A stretch of 64,000 bases of DNA from Ramlibacter humi (GCF_004681975.1 NZ_SMLK01000003.1:1-64000); one strand, 5' to 3'; positions 8,539 to 17,297 are shown, counted from the first letter of the stretch. Numbers and translations are program-made. The notes: generated by a model from the sequence alone, not told the origin.

Positions 8539-9318
8539 ATGTTGGAACGTCGAGTGCGAAACCTATTTCCCCCATCGCTCAGGAATCTCGCCCCGATCTT
8601 CCTGGTGTACTGCGCATCTGTCCTGCTTCACGCCGGGCAGGCCTTGGCGTTCCCGCTGTGCCCGTTCAGGTCGAAGGGGCCGGAGATCCCGGACCTGCCA
8701 TGGCGGGGTCCCGCCACGCACGCGACCTTGCAGTACGTCTCCACGTGGAGCTACATGCGCGACTGCACCCGCCATTTCGTCTGGGCCGGCGGGCGCGCGC
8801 CGGAGGACATGCCGTCCCGAACGGCCTACGACGGGATCCGCTATCTGTTGCTGGCCGGCTACGGCCGTGATTGGGCAGCGCCTGAGGACGCCGCCAATGT
8901 CGGCATGATCGACGATGCAGGAAGGCTCATCGAATTTCGCCGGCCCAAGGCTCCCTACGAGTTTTTCCTCACCTCGATCCGCCCGTCGATCTTCATCCTG
9001 GTCCCGGCCGGCGCCGACCAGCCGGGCCGCACGGCGCAGGCCATCGATCTCGATCCGTCGAACTTCGAGGCTGCGCAGATCCAGGCTGCCGCTTCACGCG
9101 GCGTGAAAGTCAAGCCGCATCTCGTCGAGAACCCCGTTCAACTGGCCACCAAGGCCCCGGCGGCGGGTGCCCTCTGGTTTTCGCCCGACCTTGGGCAGTT
9201 GCCGACCCCGGTGCGATTCAGCCCTGCCGGCGAATTTCGCATCCCATTCGACGGGCAGGCGGTGGTCCTGAAGCTCGCTCGCGACGAGATCGAGGTCAGC
9301 CGGGTCAAGGAAAAGTAG
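8539..9318 (+). CDS. Unknown secreted protein with signal peptide
   Basis: A 259-residue protein that I do not recognise. A basic N-terminus (RRVRN) is followed by a hydrophobic stretch at about residues 19-35 ending ALAFP, consistent with a signal peptide. The mature part has Cys at LCPF and RDCTRHF and no further membrane span. It has several short beta-strand-like stretches, such as AVVLKLARDEIEVSR at the C-terminus. The ATG at 8539 is preferred to a TTG two codons upstream; neither has a strong ribosome binding site. It stands alone between gph and katE and is convergent with katE. Codon use looks like its neighbours. Confidence 0.65.
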   Translation: MLERRVRNLFPPSLRNLAPIFLVYCASVLLHAGQALAFPLCPFRSKGPEIPDLPWRGPATHATLQYVSTWSYMRDCTRHFVWAGGRAPEDMPSRTAYDGIRYLLLAGYGRDWAAPEDAANVGMIDDAGRLIEFRRPKAPYEFFLTSIRPSIFILVPAGADQPGRTAQAIDLDPSNFEAAQIQAAASRGVKVKPHLVENPVQLATKAPAAGALWFSPDLGQLPTPVRFSPAGEFRIPFDGQAVVLKLARDEIEVSRVKEK

Positions 9319-9355
9319 GGTCCACGCGCGGCCATCCGCGCTGTGGCGGCTCCCC

Positions 9356-11506
9356 TCAGGCGATCACCGCGTCCAGCTTCGCGCGGCCCCAGTGCCGGTG
9401 CTTCGCGATGGCCGCCAGGAACTCCTGCGCCAGCGGGATGCGCTCGGCCGGGTCGGCCTTGCTCACCAGCACGCCGTCCGCCGAAGGCGTGCGGGCATCG
9501 ATGCCCAGTGTCGCCAGCAATTCCACGCCGTCGCCGATCACGCACACGGGCTTGCAATGCCGGTACGCCTCCAGCACGAAGTGCACCGCACGGCCATTGG
9601 CGACCAGGGACTTCGCGTGCGCCGCGCCGCCGGGCACCAGCACGGCGTCGAACACCAGCGACGAAGTCGTCTGCAGGCAATGGTCCACCGCCAGCTGCTG
9701 GCCCGAGGAAGTCGCCACCGAGCCCATCTGCGCCGCGACGATGCGGCAGGCCACCTGCTGCTCGCCCAGCACCTGCTGGATGATCTTCAGTGCGCCGATC
9801 TCCACGCCGGGCGCCACCAGCACCGCCACGCGCCGTGTCGTGACAGGGCTGGCCGCGCTCTCCAGGCTGAGCGAAGGCGATGTCTCCACCGGCAGCTTTC
9901 CGCGGTGCTCGCGGAACCCCGGCCGGCCCGCGGCCGCCTTCGCGTCGGGCACCAGGCCCAGCGCATCGCCGATCTTGCGCGCCAGCTTGGCGTCCACGTG
10001 CGTCAGGTTGTCGATCACGCGCTGGCGGATCGCGGGCGTCTCCACGCGCGCCAGCTCATGCTGGAACGCGCACACCAGGTGGTCCTTCTCGGCCGGGCTC
10101 TGGCTGTTCCAAAACAAGGTCGCCTGGCTGAAGTGGTCGTCGAAAGAGGCACTGCGCCGCCGGACCTTCGGCGACTCGAACTCGTCGGCGATGCTCTGGA
10201 AACCTTGCTGCCCGCCGTCGGCGCGGAACTCCGAGCCGCTGACCAGCGAGTTCGGCTCATACGCCACCGCGCCGCGTGGGATGCCGTAGCGGTGCGCGCC
10301 GTCGCGCCCGTGGTGGTGGAACGGGCACACCGGCTTGTTGATCGGCAGCTCGCTGAAGTTCGGCCCCGACAGGCGCGCGACCTGCGCGTCCAGGTAAGCG
10401 AACAGGCGTCCCTGCAGCAGCGGGTCGTGGCTGAAGTCGATGCCCGGCACCAGGTGGCCGGGGTTGAACGCCACCTGCTCGGTCTCGGCGAACACGTTCT
10501 CCGGATTGCGGTGCAGCACCAGCTTGCCCACCGGCAGCACCGGCACCACTTCCTCGGGGATCAGCTTGGTCGGGTCCAGCAGGTCGAAGCCGAGCGCATC
10601 CGCCTTGCCCTCCTCCACCAGCTGCACGCCCAATTCCCACTCGGGGGCGTGGCCGCGCTGGATGGCTTCCCACAGGTCGCGCCGATGGAAGTCGGGGTCG
10701 AGCCCCGCCAGCTTCTGCGCCTCGTCCCACGCCATCGCGTGCCGGCCCAGCTTGGGCTTCCAGTGGAACTTCGCGTAGTGCGCCGCCCCATGCGCATTGA
10801 CGAAGCGGTAGGTGTGCACGCCGAAGCCTTCCATCATCCGCCAGCTTCGCGGCAGCGCACGGTCGGACATCAGCCACATCGCCGCGTGCGTGCTCTCTGG
10901 CATGAGCGAGACGAAGTCCCAGAACGTGTCGTGCGCGCTGGAAGCCTGCGGCATGCCGTGGTGCGGCTCGGGCCGCAGCGCGTGCACCAGGTCCGGGAAC
11001 TTGATCGCGTCCTGGATGAAGAACACCGGGAAGCTCGCGCCCACCAGGTCGAAGTTGCCTTCGCGCGTGTAGAACTTGACGGCGAACCCGCGCAGGTCAC
11101 GCACGGTGTCGGCCGAGCCGCGCTCGCCGGTGAAGCCCGAGAAGCGCACAAACACCGGCGTCTTCAGCCCGGCTTCCTGCAGGAAGTCGGCGCGCGTGTA
11201 CTGGCCCAGCGACTTGTACAGCTCGAACCAGCCGTGCGCGCCCGCGCCGCGCGCGTTCACCACGCGTTCAGGAATGCGCTCGTGGTCGAAGCGCGTGAGC
11301 TTCTCGCGCAGCAGGAAGTCTTCCAGGAGCGCCGGGCCGCGCGCGCCGGCGCGCAGCGAGTTGTGGTTGTCGGGGACCACCAGGCCATCGGGGGTGGTCA
11401 ACTGGGCTTCGGCCGGCTGCAGGTGCGGCTCCAGCTGTTTCTGCTTGGCGGTCGTGGTCTCCCCGGACCGTGTTCTTCGCGCGGCGTCCGGCTTGGACTG
11501 GGCCAT
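9356..11506 (-). CDS. katE: Large-subunit catalase HPII type with C-terminal DJ-1/PfpI-like domain
   Basis: Clade II catalase, which converts hydrogen peroxide to water and oxygen with heme. The 716-residue length and layout match HPII. The catalase core has the heme-pocket region FDHERIPERVVNARGAGAHGWF (catalytic His), FIQDAIKFPDLVHA (Asn region) and RLFAYLDAQVARL (proximal Tyr). After about residue 560 comes a flavodoxin-like DJ-1/PfpI-type domain starting RRVAVLVAPGVEIGAL. It is usually stationary-phase or stress induced. A 39-codon membrane-protein gene lies just upstream on the same strand and may share its transcript. Confidence 0.97.
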   Translation of the reverse strand: MAQSKPDAARRTRSGETTTAKQKQLEPHLQPAEAQLTTPDGLVVPDNHNSLRAGARGPALLEDFLLREKLTRFDHERIPERVVNARGAGAHGWFELYKSLGQYTRADFLQEAGLKTPVFVRFSGFTGERGSADTVRDLRGFAVKFYTREGNFDLVGASFPVFFIQDAIKFPDLVHALRPEPHHGMPQASSAHDTFWDFVSLMPESTHAAMWLMSDRALPRSWRMMEGFGVHTYRFVNAHGAAHYAKFHWKPKLGRHAMAWDEAQKLAGLDPDFHRRDLWEAIQRGHAPEWELGVQLVEEGKADALGFDLLDPTKLIPEEVVPVLPVGKLVLHRNPENVFAETEQVAFNPGHLVPGIDFSHDPLLQGRLFAYLDAQVARLSGPNFSELPINKPVCPFHHHGRDGAHRYGIPRGAVAYEPNSLVSGSEFRADGGQQGFQSIADEFESPKVRRRSASFDDHFSQATLFWNSQSPAEKDHLVCAFQHELARVETPAIRQRVIDNLTHVDAKLARKIGDALGLVPDAKAAAGRPGFREHRGKLPVETSPSLSLESAASPVTTRRVAVLVAPGVEIGALKIIQQVLGEQQVACRIVAAQMGSVATSSGQQLAVDHCLQTTSSLVFDAVLVPGGAAHAKSLVANGRAVHFVLEAYRHCKPVCVIGDGVELLATLGIDARTPSADGVLVSKADPAERIPLAQEFLAAIAKHRHWGRAKLDAVIA

Positions 11507-11569
11507 GGAATCTCCTGGGGGCGTGCGGTCCCCGCTGCGTGGCGCAGCGCACGCCGGGTGTTGTTCGGC

Positions 11570-11689
11570 TCAGGTCTCGAGGTCCAGCGCGGCTTCGATG
11601 ATGTTGACCAAGGCGGCGAGCGCGAAGACGCCCGCGGCGGCAGCCGTGCACCACACCAGCCAATCAGGCATCGCGGCGATCAGGTCCAT
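11570..11689 (-). CDS. Small 39-residue single-span membrane protein
   Basis: A short ORF upstream of katE on the same strand. The ATG at 11689 follows a strong AAGGAGAG ribosome binding site five bases away. The peptide is mostly hydrophobic: residues 9-31 (DWLVWCTAAAAGVFALAAL) form one probable membrane helix, with an acidic C-terminus (EAALDLET). I recognise no family. Good initiation signals, coding-like composition and a position 64 bases before katE support it as real; it could be co-expressed with the catalase. Confidence 0.6.
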   Translation of the reverse strand: MDLIAAMPDWLVWCTAAAAGVFALAALVNIIEAALDLET

Positions 11690-11864
11690 GGCGACTCTCC
11701 TTCAACCAAGCGCCCGCTGTTCGAGACGCCTTCACTGTGCCAAGCTCATGGGGATACCCCCGTAGCCGGGCGGCGGGCCGGTTTGTCAGGCGGGGTCGGC
11801 GACGCCGGTAGGAAAGCGACTACAGCCCGGCCGTGCCGGCGCTCCTACGGCAAGCGGCCCGCCG

Positions 11865-11901
11865 GTCCTACCGTTCACCCGCGGCGCCGGCGCCACGATG
11901 G
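11865..11901 (+). promoter_or_regulatory. Shared upstream motif, copy 1 (GTCCTACC-N21-CACGATGG)
   Basis: This is the most diverged of three copies with identical spacing (21 bases) between GTCCTAC(A/C) and a CAnnATG(C/G) box. It lies 20 bases before the start of the hydrophilin-like gene at 11921, placing the boxes where an alternative-sigma or activator-driven promoter would be. Copies 2 and 3 (13381 and 15903) match each other exactly in both boxes. Confidence 0.45.
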
Positions 11902-11920
11902 CTTCGCAAGGAGACCAGCG

Positions 11921-12229
11921 ATGACCCGTGAACGCAGGAGCAGCCCGCCCGGCGAAGGCCTGGACGCCGACCATGCCGAAGGCCGCCGCGACGACACGCG
12001 CATGGTGCAAGGCGAGGACCAGCACGACGTGCCGCGCATGCCGCACGAGCGCGACGAGTCCGGCGACAGCCAGGCGAAGGAGGATGCCTCGCACGGCCGC
12101 ATGGCGCGCCAGGCGCAGAAGGACACGGAGCGCGGCGTGGCCGACACCAGCAAGGGCGCCGAGCTCGACGCCACCTACGACCGGCTGCGCGAGAGCACGC
12201 CGGACGGCGAGAAGAAGTTCAGGCCTTGA
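11921..12229 (+). CDS. Hydrophilin-like small charged protein
   Basis: A 102-residue, extremely hydrophilic protein, rich in Asp, Glu, Arg, Lys, Gly and Ser, without Cys or Trp and with only one Tyr and one Phe. This composition is typical of intrinsically disordered stress proteins (hydrophilins). No known domain was recognised. The ATG follows AAGGAGACCAGCG, a good ribosome binding site. The 3' end overlaps the rpe stop on the other strand by 11 bases. The upstream motif shared with the antiporter and GlsB-type genes suggests common stress control; the function itself is unknown. Confidence 0.72.
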   Translation: MTRERRSSPPGEGLDADHAEGRRDDTRMVQGEDQHDVPRMPHERDESGDSQAKEDASHGRMARQAQKDTERGVADTSKGAELDATYDRLRESTPDGEKKFRP

Positions 12230-12902
12230 GGGCCGTGCGCATGCCGTCGATGACGGCCTTGTAGTCCGGCTTGCCGAAGATCGCGCTGCCGGCGACGAAA
12301 GTGTCGGCACCCGCGGCCGCGACGCGGGCGATGTTGTCGCCCTTGATGCCGCCGTCCACTTCCAGGCGGATGTCCTTGCCGCTGGCGTCGATGCGCTTGC
12401 GCGCCTCCTCGATCTTGCGCAGCGCCGAATCGATGAAGCCCTGGCCGCCGAAACCGGGGTTGACGCTCATGATCAGGATCAGGTCGATGTCCTCGATCAG
12501 CCAGTCCAGCACGTCCAGCGGCGCGCCCGGGTTGAACACCAGGCCGGCCTTGCAGCCCTTGGCCTTGATCGCCTGCACGCTGCGGTGCGCGTGCGTGGAC
12601 GCGTCGGGATGGAAGCTGATGTAGTCGGCGCCCGCCTGCGCGAAGGCTTCGGCCAGCGCGTCCACCGGCTGGATCATCAGGTGCACGTCGATGGGCACCG
12701 CGGCGCCGGCAGCGGTCTTCGCGTGCGGCTTCAGCGCCGAACAGACCATCGGCCCGAAGGTGAGGTTGGGCACGTAGTGGTTGTCCATCACGTCGAAGTG
12801 GATCCAGTCGGCGCCCGCCGCGATGACATTGCGCACCTCCTCGCCCAGCCGGGCGAAATCCGCGGAGAGGATGGACGGTGCGATGCGGTAGGTCTTGCTC
12901 AT
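12219..12902 (-). CDS. rpe: Ribulose-phosphate 3-epimerase
   Basis: Rpe interconverts ribulose 5-phosphate and xylulose 5-phosphate in the pentose phosphate and Calvin pathways. The 227-residue TIM barrel has [17 protein letters not shown] at the N-terminus, [20 protein letters not shown] (metal His/Asp), [31 protein letters not shown] and GSAIF. All metal and phosphate ligands expected for the family are visible. It is divergent from apaG across only 41 bases. Confidence 0.97.
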   Translation of the reverse strand: MSKTYRIAPSILSADFARLGEEVRNVIAAGADWIHFDVMDNHYVPNLTFGPMVCSALKPHAKTAAGAAVPIDVHLMIQPVDALAEAFAQAGADYISFHPDASTHAHRSVQAIKAKGCKAGLVFNPGAPLDVLDWLIEDIDLILIMSVNPGFGGQGFIDSALRKIEEARKRIDASGKDIRLEVDGGIKGDNIARVAAAGADTFVAGSAIFGKPDYKAVIDGMRTALKA

Positions 12903-12943
12903 GCCGCGATTCTCGCAAATGGCCCCGGAGGTACGATCGCGCG

Positions 12944-13324
12944 ATGGCCCGCTACCAGTTCAAGGTGGAGGTCGAGCCCGCCTACCTGCCCGACCAGTCC
13001 TCGCCCGAACAGGGCCAGTACGCTTTCTCGTACACCATCACCGTCACCAACAGCGGCGAGGTGACCGCCCAGCTGATCTCGCGCCACTGGATCATCACGG
13101 ACGCCGAAGGACGCATCGAAGAGGTCAAGGGCCTGGGCGTCGTCGGCCACCAGCCGTTGCTGCAGCCCGGCCAGTCGTTCCGCTACACCAGCGGCGCCCG
13201 GCTGCGCACGCCCAACGGCACGATGCACGGCAGCTACTTCTGCGTGGCCGAGGACGGCGAGAAGTTCGACTGCGAGATCGCGCCTTTCCTGCTGGAGGAT
13301 GGCTCGCGGCGGGTGCTCCACTAG
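12944..13324 (+). CDS. apaG: ApaG protein
   Basis: A 126-residue cytosolic beta-sandwich protein, with the core [51 protein letters not shown] and MHGSYFC that defines ApaG (DUF525). The biochemical role is unsettled; links to Co2+ resistance and diadenosine tetraphosphate levels were reported for enterobacteria. It fills the usual ApaG length and is divergent from rpe, a neighbourhood seen in other Burkholderiales. Confidence 0.95.
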   Translation: MARYQFKVEVEPAYLPDQSSPEQGQYAFSYTITVTNSGEVTAQLISRHWIITDAEGRIEEVKGLGVVGHQPLLQPGQSFRYTSGARLRTPNGTMHGSYFCVAEDGEKFDCEIAPFLLEDGSRRVLH

Positions 13325-13346
13325 CCGCGCCAGTCTTGCGCGTGCC

Positions 13347-13363
13347 GCTACGCAAACCGTAGC
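13347..13363 (+). terminator. Small hairpin after apaG
   Basis: GCTACG (13347-13352) and CGTAGC (13358-13363) pair around the 5-base loop CAAAC, 23 bases after the apaG stop. No T-run follows, so it may be a Rho-type 3' end structure or an mRNA-stabilising hairpin rather than an intrinsic terminator. Confidence 0.35.
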
Positions 13364-13380
13364 AGCCGATCGCCGCCCTT

Positions 13381-13417
13381 GTCCTACAAGCTGAGCCGTT
13401 GCGGCCCCGCAGAATGC
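13381..13417 (+). promoter_or_regulatory. Shared upstream motif, copy 2 (GTCCTACA-N21-CAGAATGC)
   Basis: GTCCTACA at 13381-13388 and CAGAATGC at 13410-13417 are separated by 21 bases, exactly as in copy 3 at 15903, while the 21 bases between differ. The downstream box lies 17 bases before the antiporter start at 13435. CAGAAT resembles a -10 element (four of six), while GTCCTACA would sit around -40 to -34. It is not a sigma-54 site. Confidence 0.55.
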
Positions 13418-13434
13418 GCCGCGAAAGGGAGCGC

Positions 13435-14688
13435 ATGGACGAATTCATGGCCATCTGGGGCCAATGGCTCAAGCCTTCGGCCGGCCTGCCGACCGTGCAG
13501 TGGTCCCTGCTGCTGGCTTTCGCCGCCGCCGCCGGCCATCTCGTGCAAAGGTACATCGCGCTGCCCAAGGTGGTCGGCTACTCCGCCGTCGGCGCCGTCG
13601 CCGGGCTCGCGGGCTTTCCGGGCGGCGCGTGGCCGCTGCAAGGCATAGGCCTCTTCCTGCTGGAGCTGGGCGTCTCGGTCGTGCTGTTCGAAGCGGGCGG
13701 GCGCATCGCGCTGCGCTGGTTCCGCCACAACCCCATGGTGCTGCTGCAGAGCGTGCTCGAGGCCGCGCTGACCTACGCGGCCGTGTACCTGGTCTTGCGC
13801 TGGCTGGGCGTCAAGCCATCGGTGGCCGATGCGGTGGCACTGGTGGCCATCGTCGCTTCGCCGGCCGTGCTGGGCCAGGTGACGCAGGACACGCGCGCGG
13901 CGGGTCCGGTGACCGAGCGGGCGACGACGCTGACCACCCTGGGCGCGCTGTACGCGCTGACGCTGGTGGCCGCACGCGCGGGCCTGATGAATCGCGAAGA
14001 GACGGACCTGCTCGCGCTGTTGTCGCCGGTGGCCGTGGTGCTGGGCCTCTCCGTCGCGGTGGGCGCCGGGCTCGCGCTCGTGCTGCGCGTGGCGCTGCGC
14101 GTGATGAACCCCACGAGCGAGAACACCTCGATCCTGCTGATCACCACGATCGCGGCCGTCACCGCGCTGGCGTCGCACCTGGGGGGTTCCGCGCCGCTGG
14201 CCGCGCTGCTGGCGGGCCTGCTGCTCAAGCAGGTGAGCCAGCGGCCTTGGGCATGGCCGCGGCAGCTGGGCACCGCGGCTTCGGTGCTGGTGATGCTGAG
14301 CTTCGTGCTGGTGTCGGTGGTCGCCGCGCAGGCCGAGTGGAATCCCGGCGTGGTGGGTTTCGTGCTGGCACTCATCGGCGCGCGCGCGTTGGCCAAGGTC
14401 CTTGGGCTGCTGTTGGCCAACCCCGGCAGCGGCACCAGCGCGAAACAGGCGATGCTGGTCGGCGTGGCGATGACGCCGCTGTCTTCGCTCGCGCTGCTGC
14501 TCACGTCGCAGTTCGCGGCGGCCTCGCCCTCCCTCGGCCCGCGCATTTCCAGCATCGTGCTGCCGGCCATCCTGCTGATGGAGGTGCTGGGCGCGATCCT
14601 GGCCACCTTCGTCATCCACCGCGCGCGGGAGAGTTCGCTGCCGGACCCGCGCGGCGGCGCCGCGCCACCGGGAGCCGTTCGTGCCTGA
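13435..14688 (+). CDS. CPA2-family cation:proton antiporter (Kef-like membrane domain only)
   Basis: A 417-residue inner-membrane protein with about 12 hydrophobic segments. The family signatures are [18 protein letters not shown] near the start, [22 protein letters not shown] (region of the conserved Asp/Glu pore residue) and [22 protein letters not shown]2 proteins exchange K+ or Na+ for protons. No cytosolic RCK/KTN regulatory domain follows, unlike KefB and KefC. The ATG at 13435 is chosen for its AAAGGGAG ribosome binding site; in-frame starts upstream lack one. The end overlaps the next gene by eight bases, so the two are translated together. Confidence 0.87.
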   Translation: MDEFMAIWGQWLKPSAGLPTVQWSLLLAFAAAAGHLVQRYIALPKVVGYSAVGAVAGLAGFPGGAWPLQGIGLFLLELGVSVVLFEAGGRIALRWFRHNPMVLLQSVLEAALTYAAVYLVLRWLGVKPSVADAVALVAIVASPAVLGQVTQDTRAAGPVTERATTLTTLGALYALTLVAARAGLMNREETDLLALLSPVAVVLGLSVAVGAGLALVLRVALRVMNPTSENTSILLITTIAAVTALASHLGGSAPLAALLAGLLLKQVSQRPWAWPRQLGTAASVLVMLSFVLVSVVAAQAEWNPGVVGFVLALIGARALAKVLGLLLANPGSGTSAKQAMLVGVAMTPLSSLALLLTSQFAAASPSLGPRISSIVLPAILLMEVLGAILATFVIHRARESSLPDPRGGAAPPGAVRA

Positions 14689-15859
14689 GCCCCTGCTGCC
14701 CGACGTCACGCCCGCCGGCGAAGGACCCGGCACGCTGCCCACCCTGGAGCCGTTCAGCGAGTCGCGCCCGCTCACGCTGGGCGTGGAGCTGGAACTGCAG
14801 CTGGTCAACACGCACGACTACGACCTGGCGCCCTACTCCGACGAGATGCTGCGGCTGATGGGCAAGCTGTCGCTGCCCGGCTCGGTGGTGCCGGAGATGA
14901 CGTCCAGCATGATCGAGATCTCCACCGGCGTCTGCGAATCCGCGGCGCACGTGCTGGGCGAACTCACGCAGCTGCGCGACGCGCTGGTGAAGTGCGCCGA
15001 CAAGCTCAACATCGCGGTGGTGGGCGGCGGCACGCACCCCTTCCAGCAGTGGCACCGCCAGCGCATCTACGACAAGCCGCGCTTTCGCGAGCTGTCCGAC
15101 CTGTACGGCTACCTCTCCAAGCAGTTCACCGTGTTCGGCCAGCACGTGCACGTGGGCTGCCCTTCCGCCGACGAAGCGCTGGTGATGCTGCACCGCATGT
15201 CGCGGTACATCCCGCACTTCATCGCGCTGTCGGCTTCGTCGCCCTACGTGCAGGGGCAGGACACCTCGTTCGATTCGGCGCGGCTGAACTCGGTGTCCGC
15301 CTTCCCGATGTCGGGCCGGGCGCCGTTCACGCTGACGTGGGACGGCTTCACCGGGTTCTTCAACAAGACCACCCGCACCGGCGTGGTCAAGAGCATGAAG
15401 GACTTCTACTGGGACATCCGGCCCAAGCCCGAATACGGCACGATCGAGATCCGCGTGTTCGACACGCCGCTGACGGTGGAGCGCGCCGCCGCGCTGGCGG
15501 GCCTGGTGCAGTCGCTCGCCGCCTGGTTCCTGCACGAGCAGCCTTTCACGCCGGTCGAAGACGACTACATGGTCTACACCTACAACCGCTTCCAGGCCTG
15601 CCGCTTCGGGCTGGAGGCGGTCTACGTCGACCCGGAAAGCGGCCGCCACCTGCCGCTGCGCGACCACATCCTGCAGACGCTGCGGCTGCTGGCGCCGCAC
15701 GCCCAGCGCCTGGGGGCGGGCCCGGCCATCCAGCTGCTGGCCGAAGACGCCGAGCTGGGCGCCAACGACGCGCGCTGGCTGCGGCAGCAGCAGGCCCGCG
15801 AGCGGCTGCTGCCCGAAGTCGTACGGCGGGGCGGCCAACGCTTCAAGGGCAGCGGCTAG
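14681..15859 (+). CDS. ybdK: YbdK-type carboxylate-amine ligase (GCS2 family)
   Basis: A 392-residue member of the glutamate-cysteine ligase 2 family, with [46 protein letters not shown] and [16 protein letters not shown], covering the ATP, metal and substrate sites. E. coli YbdK shows weak gamma-glutamylcysteine ligase activity; the natural product of most members is unknown. The start is GTG at 14681, after GGGAG, within the end of the antiporter gene. The genome also has a true GshA at 58.6 kb, so this enzyme is not the main glutathione supply. Coupling to a Kef-like antiporter suggests its product could modulate transport, an inference only. Confidence 0.88.
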   Translation: MPEPLLPDVTPAGEGPGTLPTLEPFSESRPLTLGVELELQLVNTHDYDLAPYSDEMLRLMGKLSLPGSVVPEMTSSMIEISTGVCESAAHVLGELTQLRDALVKCADKLNIAVVGGGTHPFQQWHRQRIYDKPRFRELSDLYGYLSKQFTVFGQHVHVGCPSADEALVMLHRMSRYIPHFIALSASSPYVQGQDTSFDSARLNSVSAFPMSGRAPFTLTWDGFTGFFNKTTRTGVVKSMKDFYWDIRPKPEYGTIEIRVFDTPLTVERAAALAGLVQSLAAWFLHEQPFTPVEDDYMVYTYNRFQACRFGLEAVYVDPESGRHLPLRDHILQTLRLLAPHAQRLGAGPAIQLLAEDAELGANDARWLRQQQARERLLPEVVRRGGQRFKGSG

Positions 15860-15902
15860 GAGCTTTCTCCCTGGCGGCGCACCGATGCCCGGCGCCGTCG
15901 CC

Positions 15903-15939
15903 GTCCTACAGTCGGGCCGCCCGCTGCTGCCCAGAATGC
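15903..15939 (+). promoter_or_regulatory. Shared upstream motif, copy 3 (GTCCTACA-N21-CAGAATGC)
   Basis: GTCCTACA (15903-15910) and CAGAATGC (15932-15939) are identical to copy 2 in both boxes and spacing. The downstream box ends 41 bases before the GlsB-type gene at 15981. The repeated geometry in front of unrelated stress-type genes argues for a regulatory site rather than chance. Confidence 0.55.
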
Positions 15940-15980
15940 CCTGCAGCAGCGCCGCGGGCGGCGCTTGCGGGGAGACACCC

Positions 15981-16238
15981 ATGGGCATCATCGGAACCAT
16001 CGTCGTCGGCTTCATCGTCGGCCTGCTGGCGCGCGCCATCAAGCCGGGCAACGACCGCATGGGCATCATCATGACCACGCTGCTGGGCATCGCCGGCGCG
16101 TTCGTGGCCAAGTACGTGGGCCAGGCCATGGGCTGGTACGCGGAGGGCGATCCCGTCGGCTGGATCGCCTCCATCGTCGGCGCGATCGTGTTGCTGGTGC
16201 TGGTGGGTTTGCTGCGCGGCAGCTCGCGCCGGCTCTGA
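15981..16238 (+). CDS. GlsB/YeaQ/YmgE family stress-response membrane protein
   Basis: An 85-residue membrane protein with three Gly-rich helices: IIGTIVVGFIVGLLARAIKPG, GIIMTTLLGIAGAFVAKYVG and VGWIASIVGAIVLLVLVGLL. This is the transglycosylase-associated (GlsB/YeaQ) family, commonly induced by general stress; its molecular function is not established. The ATG at 15981 follows GGGGAGACACCC. The upstream region carries copy 3 of the shared motif. Confidence 0.93.
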   Translation: MGIIGTIVVGFIVGLLARAIKPGNDRMGIIMTTLLGIAGAFVAKYVGQAMGWYAEGDPVGWIASIVGAIVLLVLVGLLRGSSRRL

Positions 16239-16275
16239 GTTCCCCTCGGGCCGGGGCGGTATGCTCGCCCGGCCC

Positions 16276-17256
16276 ATGGGTGAATTCGAGCTGATCGACC
16301 GCTACTTCCGCCGCGACGGCGCGCCTTCGCCGCAGGTGCCGCTGGGCATCGGCGACGACTGCGCGCTGCTCGCGCCCGCGCCCGGCATGCAGCTGGCGGT
16401 GTCGTCCGACCTGCTGGTGGAAGGCCGCCACTTCCTCTCTACCGCCGATCCGCGCCGCCTGGGCCACAAGGCGCTGGCCGTGAACCTGAGCGACCTGGCC
16501 GCCTGCGGGGCGCGGCCCATGGCATTCACCCTGGCGCTCGCGCTGCCGTCCGCCGATGAAGCGTGGCTGGCCGGATTCGCGCAAGGGATGTTCGCGCTGG
16601 CCGACGAGCACGGCTGCGAGCTGGCCGGCGGCGACACCACGCGCGGGCCCCTGGCGATCTGCATCACCGTGTTCGGCGAAGTGCCGGCAGGCGCCACGAT
16701 CCGCCGCAACGGCGCGCGCGAAGGCGACGACCTGTGGGCCAGCGGAACGCTGGGCGACGCGCGGCTGTCGCTCGAGGCCTTTCGCGGCACCCTGAGCCTG
16801 CCGGCGCCGCTGTTCGAGCAGACGCGCCTGCGCATGGAGATGCCGCAGCCGCGCGTCGCGCTCGGCCAGGCGCTGCGCGGCATCGCGACGGCCGCCATCG
16901 ACGTCAGCGACGGGCTGCTGGGCGACGTCGGCCACGTGCTGCGCGCTTCCGGCGTGGGCGCGACGATCGAAGCGCGCGAAGCCATCGCCCTGCTGGCGGC
17001 GCGCGTGAATGCGCGGCCGGGCGACCTGCCGGACGACGCGGCACAGCTGGACTGCGTGCTCGCGGGCGGCGACGACTACGAGCTGGCTTTCACCGCGCCG
17101 CCATCGGCCCGCGAAGCGGTGCTCGAGGCGGCGCTGAATTCCGGCACGGCCGTCACGCGCATCGGCCGCATCGAAGCGGCACCCGGCATCCGCGTGCTCG
17201 ATGCCGACGGCCGGGCCATCACGCGGCGCTTCGCTTCTTTCGACCACTTCGCGTGA
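16276..17256 (+). CDS. thiL: Thiamine-monophosphate kinase
   Basis: ThiL phosphorylates thiamine monophosphate to the active cofactor thiamine diphosphate using ATP. The 326-residue protein starts GEFELIDRYF, then IGDDCALL (metal-binding Asp pair), SDLLVEGRHF, GHKALAVNLSDLAACGARP, LAGGDTTRGP, AIDVSDGLLGDVGH and LAGGDDYELAFT. All are standard for the family. The ATG at 16276 is preferred to one five codons upstream because family members begin at this point. It belongs to the thiL-pgpA-pncC group, here separated from pgpA by a nuclease and a LysR gene. Confidence 0.96.
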   Translation: MGEFELIDRYFRRDGAPSPQVPLGIGDDCALLAPAPGMQLAVSSDLLVEGRHFLSTADPRRLGHKALAVNLSDLAACGARPMAFTLALALPSADEAWLAGFAQGMFALADEHGCELAGGDTTRGPLAICITVFGEVPAGATIRRNGAREGDDLWASGTLGDARLSLEAFRGTLSLPAPLFEQTRLRMEMPQPRVALGQALRGIATAAIDVSDGLLGDVGHVLRASGVGATIEAREAIALLAARVNARPGDLPDDAAQLDCVLAGGDDYELAFTAPPSAREAVLEAALNSGTAVTRIGRIEAAPGIRVLDADGRAITRRFASFDHFA

Positions 17257-17297
17257 GCAGCGGTCGGCGCGCCGCCTGCGCGGCGCGTTGAGGGGCG

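Noticed and set aside
11770-11830. A possible minus-strand copy of the shared motif (TTCCTACC with N21)
   Set aside because: The second box (CAAACCGG) matches only four of eight positions, too weak to claim a divergent promoter for the small gene at 11570-11689.
13381-13417. Reading the GTCCTACA/CAGAATGC pair as a sigma-54 promoter
   Set aside because: It lacks the GG-N10-GC core; a nearby rpoN gene does not make it one.
13384-14811. Long leftward frame opposite the antiporter gene
   Set aside because: It has no ribosome binding site and a biased Gln/His/Arg composition. The rightward frame has clear membrane helices and family motifs.
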